NCBI GenBank assembly: GCA_016765135.1
Contig: JAESQN010000031.1
Location: forward strand, 1 to 64,000
Reading direction: 5' to 3'
DNA: 64,000 bases
Origin: Robiginitomaculum sp.
GTDB lineage: Bacteria; Pseudomonadota; Alphaproteobacteria; Caulobacterales; Maricaulaceae
Part shown: in pieces, positions 6,703 to 15,550 of the stretch
Position numbering within the stretch: the first letter of the stretch is position 1
How the letters are laid out: every line of letters starts with the position of its first letter
Notes under the pieces: model-generated
Told to the model about the DNA's origin: nothing
The model's database searches: none
Seen by the model: the letters and a program-made list of their open reading frames with translations, nothing else
Made by a program: the position numbers and the translations under genes

Positions 6703-8076
6703 TTATTGCAAGCTATCTTCAAAGCCTTTGGGCACGGGATGGGCGATTTTCAGGAGTTCTTTTTGGCGGTATTCCATTGAGCCGCCATCTCCGTATTGCG
6801 GTCTTGTGTTGTGGTGGCCCATAAGCAAACAGCGCAAGCCGTAATCTAGTCCCGCCTCTAACATACGCTTTTCGAACGAATGTCTGAACGAGTAAATTCT
6901 ATGTGCCTCGGTTGGGAATAAATTTCGCACCCTAAACGCTTTCATGAACAGTGCTGACATGGCTTGGCTCTTATCGTTGTAACGAGGGAAACCTTTTGAT
7001 GAGTTTTGGAAGGCAAGTAAGGAAACGCCGACAAGGGGAATGTCGCGCATAGAGGAATGGGTTTTAAGCTCTCTACCCACTCTTGGCTTGATAGAGATGT
7101 ATGGGACGGGTGCGTCTAGCTTTATGCTTTCTGGCAAAATGTTCGCAACTTCGCTTGGGCGGCAACCTGTTTCTATCAAGCCATAAATGAGACATACGGC
7201 TTGTTTGTTCATCCCTGCAAAAATATTGGGCTGAATAATTTTGCCTCTTACCCAATCATTTTCAAAGACAGGCGTCTCGGCGATGTAGGTATGTTTGAAC
7301 CGTAAATTACGAAACGGGTTTTCGCGGTTCTCTTGTCCCTCATGTATCCAAAACTCGCGGAACAATTTATTCAGTGTGCCAAGGTCACGGTTGGCTGTAT
7401 TGGCTTTTAGGGGCTGCTGCCCGCCTTTTGGCTGTAGGCGTAGCGCCCACCAGTCATAAAACTTTTGCGCGTGAAACCTTTGTATCTGGTGCATATGCAA
7501 ATCACCGACAAGCTTGACGAAATTGGTAATGGCGCGGTATTTGGCTTTCTTCCATGCTTTGACTTGGGCGGGGGATTTATTGGCAAGCTCGCCAACTTCG
7601 GCGCGGCTGCAATAGAGTTCAAACGCTTTGGAGAGTTTTATACGCGGGACTTTAGCCCCGCCAAGAACGGCCTCTGCATTTTGCTTCCGCTCGCCCGTAT
7701 CTTTCATCATAAAGGCAAGACGGCTTAGAATATCGTCAAGCTGTGAATTGGCCGCAAGGTCTACGGCGGGTGCGTACATAAACCCCTTAGCCATCGCTCT
7801 GGCGCAGGCGGCTCTATAGCGCTCCAAGATTACCGCTTCTACCTTATCGGTGTTCTCATGGCCCATTGTAGCACATAATGATGCCCAATAATGATCGTCG
7901 GCCTCGGCCAATAAATCACGGCGAGCGCGGGCAACTTCTAGCGATGATGTGCCAAGAGAACAGCGCACCAAACGGCGGCCATCCAGCAATCTATACAGTT
8001 TTGGAACCCGCCGCGAATAATAGTAGCGGTCTTTGCGCATTGCCAAATATTGGTCTAATTTCGTAATCATGGCCAT
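6703..8076 (-). CDS. Tyrosine recombinase / island integrase
   Basis: A site-specific recombinase expected to integrate and excise the island at the adjacent tRNA-Arg gene. At 457 aa it has an N-terminal arm-binding region (KDRYYYSRRVPKLYRLLDGR), a SAM-like core-binding domain in the middle, and catalytic residues in ETGCRPSEVANI (Arg), YSFRHSFEKRM (Arg/His box), LLMGHH (His) and QYGDGG (Tyr nucleophile). The start is ambiguous among TTG 8079, ATG 8076 and ATG 8070; I take 8076. The gene reads away from the tRNA 3' end 123 bp away, the standard island arrangement. Its upstream region carries the 36-bp block also found before the small gene at 1929. Confidence 0.92.
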   Translation of the reverse strand: MAMITKLDQYLAMRKDRYYYSRRVPKLYRLLDGRRLVRCSLGTSSLEVARARRDLLAEADDHYWASLCATMGHENTDKVEAVILERYRAACARAMAKGFMYAPAVDLAANSQLDDILSRLAFMMKDTGERKQNAEAVLGGAKVPRIKLSKAFELYCSRAEVGELANKSPAQVKAWKKAKYRAITNFVKLVGDLHMHQIQRFHAQKFYDWWALRLQPKGGQQPLKANTANRDLGTLNKLFREFWIHEGQENRENPFRNLRFKHTYIAETPVFENDWVRGKIIQPNIFAGMNKQAVCLIYGLIETGCRPSEVANILPESIKLDAPVPYISIKPRVGRELKTHSSMRDIPLVGVSLLAFQNSSKGFPRYNDKSQAMSALFMKAFRVRNLFPTEAHRIYSFRHSFEKRMLEAGLDYGLRCLLMGHHNTRPQYGDGGSMEYRQKELLKIAHPVPKGFEDSLQ

Positions 8077-8116
8077 CAATGTACCCCATTTTGTATCCCA
8101 ATTTGTGACACAAATC

Positions 8117-8152
8117 TGAGTAAACTGGGTAATGCCGGGACATAGCGGGACA
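8117..8152 (-). promoter_or_regulatory. 36-bp promoter/operator block upstream of the integrase (copy 2)
   Basis: Read toward the integrase, it has TGTCCCG twice at 10-bp spacing, then CATTACCCA and TTTACTCA. 30 of 36 positions match 1848-1883. The two copies are inverted relative to each other and enclose the intact part of the island. Confidence 0.5.
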
Positions 8153-8198
8153 AAACCTAATGAATTCAGGTACTTATATCATAATGAGAGGAGTATAA

Positions 8199-8275
8199 TG
8201 GCGCACTGGGGAGGATTCGAACCCCCGACCCCTTGATTCGTAGTCAAGTACTCTATCCAACTGAGCTACCAGTGC
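8199..8275 (-). tRNA. tRNA-Arg(ACG), chromosomal; island attachment site
   Basis: 77 nt with encoded CCA. Acceptor GCACTGG/CCAGTGC is perfect, with discriminator G, D stem GCTC/GAGT, anticodon CTTGA-CTACGAA-TCAAG (ACG), and T arm GGGGG-TTCGAAT-CCTCC. It is a normal housekeeping tRNA-Arg. Its 3' end points at the integrase, the usual position of a tRNA attachment site. I found no second copy of its 3' end inside the window, so the other junction is probably left of base 1. Confidence 0.93.
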
Positions 8276-8395
8276 GTTTGGGTGAGCGAGAAGCGGGTTA
8301 AAGCTGATTTACGCGCCTTTAGCAAGTCTCTTTTACGTTTATCAGGAATTTCTTCACAGGAATTTCACAGGCGGCATATAAAGTGCGCCCGTGTT

Positions 8396-8872
8396 TTATA
8401 GCGGTTTTTCGTAATACCGCACAGCTTTGACCCCGGGTTTATAAATTTGCTCTCCGCAAGGGCGAAAGCCCATGCGTTCATGAAAACTGTGCGAACCGGG
8501 ATTGTCGGGAATAATACTGACCTCGCATGTCAAACGCGGATAGCCGGATGCACGGGCGAAATTTTCAATGTCCGCATACAGCAACCTGCCATAACCGCGC
8601 CCCAACGCGCTTTCGTCAATAATAATCCGGTCGATATAAAAGTACAGGTCAAACATGCGCGAAAACCATTGCATATTTTCATGACCTGGGTAGTTGGCGT
8701 CATGCCCATAACCGATTAGGACGCCTTGCGCCTGGTTAATTTGCCGCGAATAGCTGGCAATGCCCAACACATGTTTTAGTTCATCTCTATCCAGTGGCGC
8801 GAGCCAATGCACGAAGCGTTCGTTGATCCGTAATATCTGATCATAATGCGTCTCGGAGATGGCACCTATCAC
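8396..8872 (-). CDS. GNAT-family N-acetyltransferase
   Basis: 158 aa acetyltransferase. The acetyl-CoA binding motif A is IIIDESALGRGYGRLLYADI (R/Q-x-x-G-x-G/A form as GRGYGR), followed by a CEVSIIPDNPGSHSFHERMGF segment typical of GNAT motif B. The substrate is unknown; proteins with this layout are often annotated only as GNAT. It starts 4 nt inside the preceding S58 peptidase gene on the same strand (translational coupling), so both are probably one transcript. It is the first chromosomal gene outside the island. Confidence 0.85.
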   Translation of the reverse strand: MIGAISETHYDQILRINERFVHWLAPLDRDELKHVLGIASYSRQINQAQGVLIGYGHDANYPGHENMQWFSRMFDLYFYIDRIIIDESALGRGYGRLLYADIENFARASGYPRLTCEVSIIPDNPGSHSFHERMGFRPCGEQIYKPGVKAVRYYEKPL

Positions 8873-9828
8873 CGGCCCGCCTCATAGATGCCAATACTAA
8901 GAGCGCGAGCGACACACCTTGCGGCGGCGGCGCCAAGCTCGGACACTATAATAGTACGCGGTTCAGCGACCGGCTTAGTTTCTGTGCTGAGCGCGAACAG
9001 GGTATCGCCGTCCATGGGGGTGTGGGACGGGCGCACGGCCAGGGCGATGCCGTCTTGGGCCATGATGGCAAGGCGGCGGAGTTCTGCGTGGGTCAATTTA
9101 GCATCCGTGGCAACGACACCAATCACCGTGGATGCGCCCGCCTTGCGCAGGAATTCCAGTTTGGTGTCGCGGGCCGGGGCAGGAGTATAGTCGGCGGGCG
9201 GCTTGCGGCCGCCATATTCGTCGTCTATTTCACAGTCCCAGGCCCAGAAGCATTCCGTATTCGGCATATAAGGCGAACCCACCGGGTTGGCGGCAATTAG
9301 AGCGCTGACCGTGATATCGCCAACCTGCTCGCTGGCCGAACCAAGTCCGCCGGGGTAAAGCCCCGCCGTGGCCCCATAACCTGCACCCGCTTTACCGAGG
9401 TCGAAATTCGTGGCGGCATTATTAAAGGCTTGCTTGCCAAGCGCCGCAAACGGCGGGGTCTCGCCCCAATCTTTGTTGCCGCCATTGGCATTATCAAACA
9501 AGATGGCTGCCGGAACTATGGGAGACACAGGCACGGGCGCGGACGCAACTTCATAGCCAATACGTTTGGCCCCCAGTATATTGGTAACTCTGGACGCCGC
9601 CTCCAACCCGTAAACCGAGCCCCCCGCCAGCACTACCGCATGAACATGGGTCACAGATCCATCCGCGCCCAGCGCATCCGTCTCCCGTGTCCCCGGCCCC
9701 CCGCCGCGCACATCCACGGCGCAAAGTACGGGCGCGTCCGGCAGGACAATTGTAACCCCGGTGCGCACATCCGCGTCATGGGCATTGCCGATTTTCAGGC
9801 CTGCAATATCTGTGATCAGGTTTTTCAT
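8869..9828 (-). CDS. P1/S58-family aminopeptidase (DmpA-like)
   Basis: 319 aa protein of the self-processing N-terminal nucleophile family typified by DmpA and BapA, which hydrolyse D- or beta-aminoacyl peptides. Visible features are the N-terminal GLKIGNAHD and TGVTIVLPD, a VDVRGGGPGTRETD motif, VLAGGSVYGLEAA and the later ATDAKLTHAELRRLAIMAQDG region. The autocleavage nucleophile expected in a G-S/T context is less obvious than in DmpA, so this may be one of the DmpA-like relatives of unclear substrate. It precedes and overlaps the GNAT gene by 4 nt. No signal peptide is seen, suggesting a cytoplasmic enzyme. Confidence 0.82.
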   Translation of the reverse strand: MKNLITDIAGLKIGNAHDADVRTGVTIVLPDAPVLCAVDVRGGGPGTRETDALGADGSVTHVHAVVLAGGSVYGLEAASRVTNILGAKRIGYEVASAPVPVSPIVPAAILFDNANGGNKDWGETPPFAALGKQAFNNAATNFDLGKAGAGYGATAGLYPGGLGSASEQVGDITVSALIAANPVGSPYMPNTECFWAWDCEIDDEYGGRKPPADYTPAPARDTKLEFLRKAGASTVIGVVATDAKLTHAELRRLAIMAQDGIALAVRPSHTPMDGDTLFALSTETKPVAEPRTIIVSELGAAAARCVARALSIGIYEAGR

Positions 9829-10700
9829 ATCTCTAGCTTAGGCCGCCGCGCCGAACAGGCAAAGCACAATCTATCAATTAAATTTCCTCTACCCCACTTC
9901 GCTCAGGGCGCACCCCAAAATCCGCCGCATCCTTTCGGACTGGCGTTTTGCGATTAATTCACTCGCTGTCCTAAAAAGGTGGACGGCCCGTGTGGTTTCG
10001 CCTTCACCGGGGTACCGAAGAAAGCTAAAAATGTTTCGTGAGGGTTAGGCCACACGGCGGTACGTGTTTAAGGCGGCCGAGCTAGCCAGTCATCTCGGAA
10101 CAGCAGGAAACATTTGTCCAAAACTTTCCCAAGCCCGCGTTCACACGCGGCAGGGCTAAACAGCTCTCGCCAGACAGGCCGACAACACGAACATCACTCG
10201 CTGCCAACACCTGCATACCGTCTCCTGCTCCGGTAAGTTGATATCAAACCTGTCCAACAAGCAGAAGAACATTCGTAAAATATGCCTGATGTGCAGAGCA
10301 TGGATGCGATTTTGCGTTTATTTTTTAAAAAGCAATGAATACAGGCGTTTAGAGAGTTCCTAACCTCGATAAATCAAGGGTACACTTCTTTATTGGTGCG
10401 GACGATTACCGCAAGCAGTGTCTATAACTATAGTTCACCTTAGTTTCGGTTCCCCCAAGGAAGTATTCTCGTTAGTCTCTGTTGTCATAATTAATAGTTC
10501 CGGTTACTGTCAGCATAATAATTTGGACAAAAGAACCAGTTGAAATAACGGGGTTTTCTCGCACTCTTATTTGTAGATTAGAGAAAATGGTAAGTTTCCT
10601 CGCCGCGTTAGCCTTACTACGGTTAGTATGGCATGGAGATGGCGTGAGGTCAGCGAGCGGATAAAACAAAGATAGAAAAGTAGCAAGGGAGATATAATAA
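9829..10700. other. 872-bp intergenic stretch, possible structured RNA in the left half
   Basis: No convincing protein frame. Between 9988 and 10150 there are hairpins: CCGTGTGG/CCACACGG (9988-9995 with 10050-10057), CCGAG/CTCGG (10077-10081 with 10094-10098) and CCGCGT/ACGCGG (10135-10140 with 10145-10150). Read on the minus strand the last has a GUGA tetraloop. I could not match it to tmRNA, RNase P RNA, SRP RNA or a riboswitch. From 10300 rightward the sequence becomes AT-rich and I see nothing beyond the next gene's ribosome-binding site. Confidence 0.35.
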
Positions 10701-11336
10701 ATGCCAACTCAATCCACATCGAGTAGGGTAGAATTAGATATTGGAACAGTAAGAATACCTGCTAGCGATTTAATTGCCCGTCTCGAAAAAATTAAAGATG
10801 CATCACTAGAAATCAAAGCAAGCAATAATGGTTTGACGTTCCATGACCTCAAAGATATAAAGGATCACCCAGAACTATTTTTCGGCGCACCGACATTAAA
10901 CATTGGGGAAATATCAATCCATTTTGGAACGTTTGGAACCAGTCTTAATATTTGGAACACAAAAGATGTTGATAAAAACACACTAGATTTGGCTCATAAT
11001 TTAGCTGAGTTTCTTAAAAACTATCGTAGTAGATTATTCGACTTTTTTACTCACAAATCTTGGGTGTTTCTCTTTTTGGGGCCAATATATTATGCGCTTT
11101 TAAAGCTATCGGACAATAACCTTTATCAAGTAATTTTGGCCTTGGGAATTCTCCTTCCATTGATATTGTACATGGCTTTTTGTGCGTACTATTATTATCA
11201 AAAACCAGTATCACATGTTGTTAGGGAAACATTTTGGCAAAAAAATAGACGTGCGATACTGGTCGGCGTTCTAATAGCTACTATTTCAGGTCTATTGGGG
11301 TATTTCATCAAACAAATAATAGCTCAAGTCATGTAA
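10701..11336 (+). CDS. Orphan membrane protein, AT-rich (211 aa)
   Basis: I do not recognise this protein. About 110 soluble residues (start MPTQSTSSRVELDIGTVRI, with a beta-rich stretch around FGTFGTSLNIWNTK) precede three hydrophobic segments near residues 118-138, 142-162 and 187-205. This suggests a cytoplasmic N-domain anchored in the inner membrane. The start has a good ribosome-binding site (GGGAG). Base composition is clearly more AT-rich than its neighbours, and the preceding 400 bp are similar, which suggests acquisition by transfer. It converges on the PLP decarboxylase with 2 nt between the stops. Confidence 0.65.
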   Translation: MPTQSTSSRVELDIGTVRIPASDLIARLEKIKDASLEIKASNNGLTFHDLKDIKDHPELFFGAPTLNIGEISIHFGTFGTSLNIWNTKDVDKNTLDLAHNLAEFLKNYRSRLFDFFTHKSWVFLFLGPIYYALLKLSDNNLYQVILALGILLPLILYMAFCAYYYYQKPVSHVVRETFWQKNRRAILVGVLIATISGLLGYFIKQIIAQVM

Positions 11337-11338
11337 AA

Positions 11339-12760
11339 TTACGGGAACAGTAACCGTATCTCTTCCAGCAATCCCTCTATCGTCTTTACTGTGGTCAGCG
11401 GATTCATGACGGATAGGCGGAGATATCTTACCCCTGCAATTTCGGCTGTTGTGATATAGAAATTTCCGCGGGCTAGGATTTTTTCTCGCAGGGCCAGTTG
11501 TGTTTTATTGCCGTTCACACCGTCATATTTGAAGCACAGGATGTTGGCTTCGGGTTTATAGGGGCAGGTGAAATCTGGTTGGGCGTTTATCAGGTCGTGG
11601 AATTTGCGCGTGTCTGCGTATTGTTTTTCCACGAACTTGGCCAAGCCTTGTTCGCCCTCCATGGCCAGCACCCAGAACAGTTTTGCGCCTAGGGCGGATT
11701 TGGTGCATTCGACTGCATAAGGGCCGACATCAAAACCTATTTGGTCTTCACCGTAAAATATATAGCTGGCGTCTTGATGGAAGGTTCCTGCCATAGATTT
11801 TTGATCTTTGAACAGTATGGCGGCGCATAGGGCCGAGGTGCGTAGCATTTTATGGGCGTCCCAGGTTAAGCTGTCGGCGCGGGCGATGCCTTTCATCAAA
11901 TGCCGTTCTTTGTCAGACAGTAGAGCTGATGCCCCGTGGGCACCGTCCACATGGAGCCAGAGATTGCGGCTTTCGCAAAACTCCGCTACCTCGTCGATGG
12001 GGTCGTATAATCCGGTGGCTGTGGTGCAAGCATTTGCGGATACCATGAACACTTTCTGGCCGTCGTCATTCGCTTGTTTATATGTTTGCTCCAGCATTTC
12101 AGGGCGCAACACATCCAGATCGTTGACAGGCGCATAGCGGATGGCGTCTTGGCCAAACCCGGCAATGGAGACGGCGCGAGCCAAGGAGTAATGCGTTGCT
12201 GCGGGCGCTATGATGGCCAAATCTTGCGGCGTACCGCTTGTCCACGCATCTGGCGCAACATGGGCGCGGGCGGCAAGAACAGCGGTTAAATTAGCTAGAG
12301 AGCCGCCGTGGGTCAGCACGCCAGCGCCATTGCTGGGACTAGGTTCAAAACTATCTATATCGCCCGTGAACCAGCCACATTTTTCAAGCATCCAGTTGAC
12401 CACCACTCGTTCAACCACGCTGGCGGTGGGGCCCATTTCGTAGACCGCCATGGGGTTGTTGATCACCCCGTGTATCATGTCGGCAATGGCCGCACCTTCG
12501 TGAGGCACCGCAACCTGATGGCCGATAAACCCCGGATGGTGCATGTGCTGGGAATGTTCAAGATAGGGGGCAAAAAAATCGTCGTAATTATCTACGTCCA
12601 GCCCACCGCCTCGTATCCAGTTTGACAACTGCATGACGCGGGCAAGCTCTTGGGGAGGTTGCTGGCGTACTACATGGGTTTTCGCAGCCCTGCTTTCCTC
12701 CCTATAAGTTTGTAGTGCGCCAAGAACCTTCTCTGATAATTTGTCTGTTGGTCTGGTCAT
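11339..12760 (-). CDS. PLP-dependent group II decarboxylase
   Basis: 473 aa amino-acid decarboxylase family member (glutamate, diaminobutyrate and aromatic-acid decarboxylase fold). The PLP lysine lies in TWDAHKML, the cofactor Asp in LWLHVDGAHG, and the N-terminal domain has HHPGFIGHQVAVPH and NPMAVYEMGPTASVVE. The sequence resembles the 2,4-diaminobutyrate/glutamate decarboxylase branch more than DOPA decarboxylases, but substrate cannot be assigned. It is monocistronic as far as can be seen, in tail-to-tail contact with the AT-rich membrane protein gene. Confidence 0.88.
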   Translation of the reverse strand: MTRPTDKLSEKVLGALQTYREESRAAKTHVVRQQPPQELARVMQLSNWIRGGGLDVDNYDDFFAPYLEHSQHMHHPGFIGHQVAVPHEGAAIADMIHGVINNPMAVYEMGPTASVVERVVVNWMLEKCGWFTGDIDSFEPSPSNGAGVLTHGGSLANLTAVLAARAHVAPDAWTSGTPQDLAIIAPAATHYSLARAVSIAGFGQDAIRYAPVNDLDVLRPEMLEQTYKQANDDGQKVFMVSANACTTATGLYDPIDEVAEFCESRNLWLHVDGAHGASALLSDKERHLMKGIARADSLTWDAHKMLRTSALCAAILFKDQKSMAGTFHQDASYIFYGEDQIGFDVGPYAVECTKSALGAKLFWVLAMEGEQGLAKFVEKQYADTRKFHDLINAQPDFTCPYKPEANILCFKYDGVNGNKTQLALREKILARGNFYITTAEIAGVRYLRLSVMNPLTTVKTIEGLLEEIRLLFP

Positions 12761-12795
12761 GGGCTATGCTTTTACAATGTTGAAGTGGCCAAATA

Positions 12796-13521
12796 TCAGC
12801 TTATCGCAGCTAGCTGTGCGGCACATAACTCGCTCACACCTTTATTGGCCAGGCGCATAAGCTCGCTAAATTCGTCTGCGGCGAAGGGGGTGTCCTCGGC
12901 GCTGGCCTGGACTTCTATGATGCCGCCCGTGCTGGAGAGGACAAAATTGGCATCCGTCTGTGCGGCGCTGTCTTCCAGGTATTCCAGATCAAGGCGGCAA
13001 GTATTCGCGACAATACCGCACGATACGGCGGCGATTTGATCGGTGATCGGATCGGTTTCAATGACACCTTCTTCCAGTAAATAATTGATGGCCAACTTTA
13101 GCGCCACCCATGCGCCAGTGATCGACGCCGTGCGGGTGCCGCCGTCGGCCTGGATGACATCACAATCCAAAATGATTTGCCGCTCGCCCAGTAATTTCAT
13201 ATCAACACCAGCCCTAAGCGACCGCCCGATCAGGCGCTGGATTTCCATAGTACGTCCGCCTTGGCCACCGCGGGCCGCCTCGCGGCGCATACGTGTGTGG
13301 GTCGAACGCGGCAACATGCCGTATTCCGCCGTGACCCAGCCCTTGCCCCGCCCTTTGAGCCAACGCGGTACGCCGGGATCAATACTGGCCGTACACAAAA
13401 TATGGGTGTTCCCACACTTGATTAAACAAGACCCCTCCGCATAAGGCGAAACTCCGGTTTCGATAGAGATAGAGCGAAGCTCGTCAAGAGCGCGGTTGTT
13501 TGGGCGAGTGTTGTCTGACAT
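12796..13521 (-). CDS. rph: Ribonuclease PH
   Basis: Phosphorolytic 3'-5' exoribonuclease that trims tRNA 3' ends after the CCA. 241 aa from the ATG at 13519-13521 ([16 protein letters not shown]). Typical motifs are [40 protein letters not shown] and [13 protein letters not shown], plus the phosphate-binding [19 protein letters not shown]. An in-frame upstream extension to 13599 overlaps the hrcA region and has no family support. It is divergent from hrcA-grpE, a conserved alphaproteobacterial arrangement. Confidence 0.95.
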   Translation of the reverse strand: MSDNTRPNNRALDELRSISIETGVSPYAEGSCLIKCGNTHILCTASIDPGVPRWLKGRGKGWVTAEYGMLPRSTHTRMRREAARGGQGGRTMEIQRLIGRSLRAGVDMKLLGERQIILDCDVIQADGGTRTASITGAWVALKLAINYLLEEGVIETDPITDQIAAVSCGIVANTCRLDLEYLEDSAAQTDANFVLSSTGGIIEVQASAEDTPFAADEFSELMRLANKGVSELCAAQLAAIS

Positions 13522-13614
13522 AGGTGATCCTTTTTGATGAAATGACGGCATAAGCTTTGTGAACGGAATTGTCAAAAACTCTTGCGCATGATTTTGCATG
13601 CGCTAAAAAACGCC

Positions 13615-14736
13615 ATGAGCTTTCAATCCACATCCTTGGCCACATCAATGTCGCTTTCCGATCTCGATGCGCGGGCGCGGGCCGTGTTTAAGGATATTGT
13701 CGAGACATATCTCGAAACCGGAGCGCCTGTGGGTTCGCGTACATTGTCGCGGCTTAATGTGGGCGAGGCGGGTTTGTCCGCCGCGTCCATTCGCAATACC
13801 ATGGCCGATCTGGCGGCGCTTGGTCTGCTGTCCTCAGCCCATATCAGTGCGGGGCGGATGCCGACCCATCAGGGTTTACGGTTATTTGTCGATGGGCTTT
13901 TGGAAATCGGCGATTTGTCTAAAGACGAACGTAAGTCCATAGATGCCCAATTGGCAGGACGCGATATGCGGCTTGAAACCATCTTGGAAAAGGCATCCCA
14001 ATCCCTGGCCGGGCTTGCAGGCGGTGCGGGGCTGGTACTGGCACCTACACTTGCAGATACACAAAGCGGATATCTCCGCCATGTGGAGTTTGTCGGGTTG
14101 GATGCAGGCCAGGCTTTGGCCGTTCTGGTCTATGCGGACGGGCATGTGGAAAACCGGATTATGGATGTGCCAGCTGGGCTGATGCCTGCGGCATTGGAGC
14201 GGGCCGGCAATTTTCTCTCGGCGCGGCTAAAAGGTAAACGTCTGTCACAAACCCGCGCTGATATTTTGGCAGAGATCGAGACTGGACAAGCAGCCCTGGA
14301 AACATCGGCGGCGGGCCTTGTCAAACAAGGGATTGCCGAATGGAGCGGCTCTTTGCGTGGTCAGGGAGAAAAATTATCACAAAAACGCACTTTAATCGTC
14401 CGTGGGCGGGCGCGCCTCCTTGACAATCCGGGTGCTCAATCCGATTTGGAACGTATACGGCTTTTGTTTGAAGATTTGGAGCGTAAGGAAGAACTAATCG
14501 CATTGCTTGACGAGGCGGAAGGCGCTAAGGGTGTACGGATTTTTATCGGCGCGGAAAACCCGTTGTTTTCCTTGTCCGGTTCGTCGGTTGTGGTAGCACC
14601 TTACAAAGATTCGCAGCAAAACATCATTGGCGCCCTTGGCGTCATTGGGCCTACGAGATTAAATTATGCAAGGGTTATCCCCATGGTCGATTACACGGCC
14701 TCGGTGATAGGTCGCTTGTTAGAAATGGATAAGTGA
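13615..14736 (+). CDS. hrcA: Heat-inducible transcription repressor HrcA
   Basis: HrcA represses chaperone genes by binding CIRCE operators and depends on GroEL for folding. About 373 aa. The N-terminal winged helix includes FKDIVETYLETGAPVGSRTL and SAASIRNTMADLAALGLL, followed by HISAGRMPTHQGLR. The GAF-like middle and the C-terminal GALGVIGPTRLNYARVIPMV are all diagnostic. The start is uncertain: ATG 13615 (used), ATG 13648 just before SLSDLDARAR, or a TTG at 13582. No CIRCE element is visible upstream. grpE follows 10 nt downstream. Confidence 0.93.
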   Translation: MSFQSTSLATSMSLSDLDARARAVFKDIVETYLETGAPVGSRTLSRLNVGEAGLSAASIRNTMADLAALGLLSSAHISAGRMPTHQGLRLFVDGLLEIGDLSKDERKSIDAQLAGRDMRLETILEKASQSLAGLAGGAGLVLAPTLADTQSGYLRHVEFVGLDAGQALAVLVYADGHVENRIMDVPAGLMPAALERAGNFLSARLKGKRLSQTRADILAEIETGQAALETSAAGLVKQGIAEWSGSLRGQGEKLSQKRTLIVRGRARLLDNPGAQSDLERIRLLFEDLERKEELIALLDEAEGAKGVRIFIGAENPLFSLSGSSVVVAPYKDSQQNIIGALGVIGPTRLNYARVIPMVDYTASVIGRLLEMDK

Positions 14737-14746
14737 AGGATAGAAG

Positions 14747-15397
14747 ATGACGAATAAGTCAAAACAAGATACAAGTGTTGACAACATGCCTAGCAATGCG
14801 GAACTAGACGCCCTCCAAGCCCAAATCGATGAGGCGGCTAAAGCGGTAGAAGCTGAAGAAAGCAATGGTGAAAACAAAGAGACGTCTGAACCTGAACTTA
14901 ACGAAGCTGAAAAACAGGCGGCACGCATAGAAGAGCTTGAAGCCGAGCTTGCTAGTGCCAAAGACCAGACTTTACGGGCTATGGCAGAAACCCAGAACAT
15001 CAAAAAGCGTTCGGAACGCGAGGTTCGCGCCGCCAGCATTTATGCGGTCGAACGCTTTGCGGCTGATATGCTGTCTGTATCCGACAATTTGGCCCGTGCC
15101 CTCTCCACCATTGATGACAAAGCAAGGGGTGCGATCGGAGAAAATGCCAAGCATTTGCTCGACGGCCTGGAGTTGACGGAAAAAGATTTGATCGCAGTGT
15201 TCTCTCGCCACGGTATCAAACCTGTACCGGGCAAAGGCTCGAAGTTTGATCCCAACATCCATCAAGCCGTTGCACAAATACCCTCTGATGAGATCAAAGG
15301 CGATGTAGCGCAAGTCATGCAAAACGGCTTTACTTTGGGGGACCGCACTTTGCGGGCCGCTATGGTTGCCGTGTCGAGCGGGCCTCAAAAGAGCTAG
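14747..15397 (+). CDS. grpE: Nucleotide exchange factor GrpE
   Basis: Co-chaperone that drives ADP release from DnaK. 216 aa with an acidic N-terminal stretch, a long coiled coil (EKQAARIEELEAELASAKDQ then RAMAETQNIKKRSEREV) and the C-terminal beta domain containing GSKFDPNIHQAVAQIPSDE and GFTLGDRTLRAAMVAVS. It lies 10 nt after hrcA in one operon. dnaK is not adjacent in this window. Length and motifs are normal. Confidence 0.95.
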   Translation: MTNKSKQDTSVDNMPSNAELDALQAQIDEAAKAVEAEESNGENKETSEPELNEAEKQAARIEELEAELASAKDQTLRAMAETQNIKKRSEREVRAASIYAVERFAADMLSVSDNLARALSTIDDKARGAIGENAKHLLDGLELTEKDLIAVFSRHGIKPVPGKGSKFDPNIHQAVAQIPSDEIKGDVAQVMQNGFTLGDRTLRAAMVAVSSGPQKS

Positions 15398-15550
15398 GTC
15401 TTGAGCCTGGCAAATACACCTTGATAAACCCTGATATACTCTGGGGGAAATTTTTCCGTCTTACCACTTTTCAATGCCCGGGTTTTCGTGTATGCATGCC
15501 CGGCATCCGGGCGTGAGATCTGGTGACAACACTTAAATACGGGGATTTTC

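Noticed and set aside
8199-8275. Search for a second copy of the tRNA-Arg 3' end as a left attachment site within 1-8198
   Set aside because: No repeat of the terminal 15-20 bases was found; the island tRNA-Arg at 4478-4554 is too diverged to serve as an att repeat.
9960-10240. tmRNA, RNase P RNA, SRP RNA or cobalamin riboswitch
   Set aside because: None of their conserved boxes is present; kept only as an unidentified hairpin-rich region.
13522-13614. CIRCE operator before hrcA
   Set aside because: No TTAGCACTC/GAGTGCTAA inverted repeat is visible.
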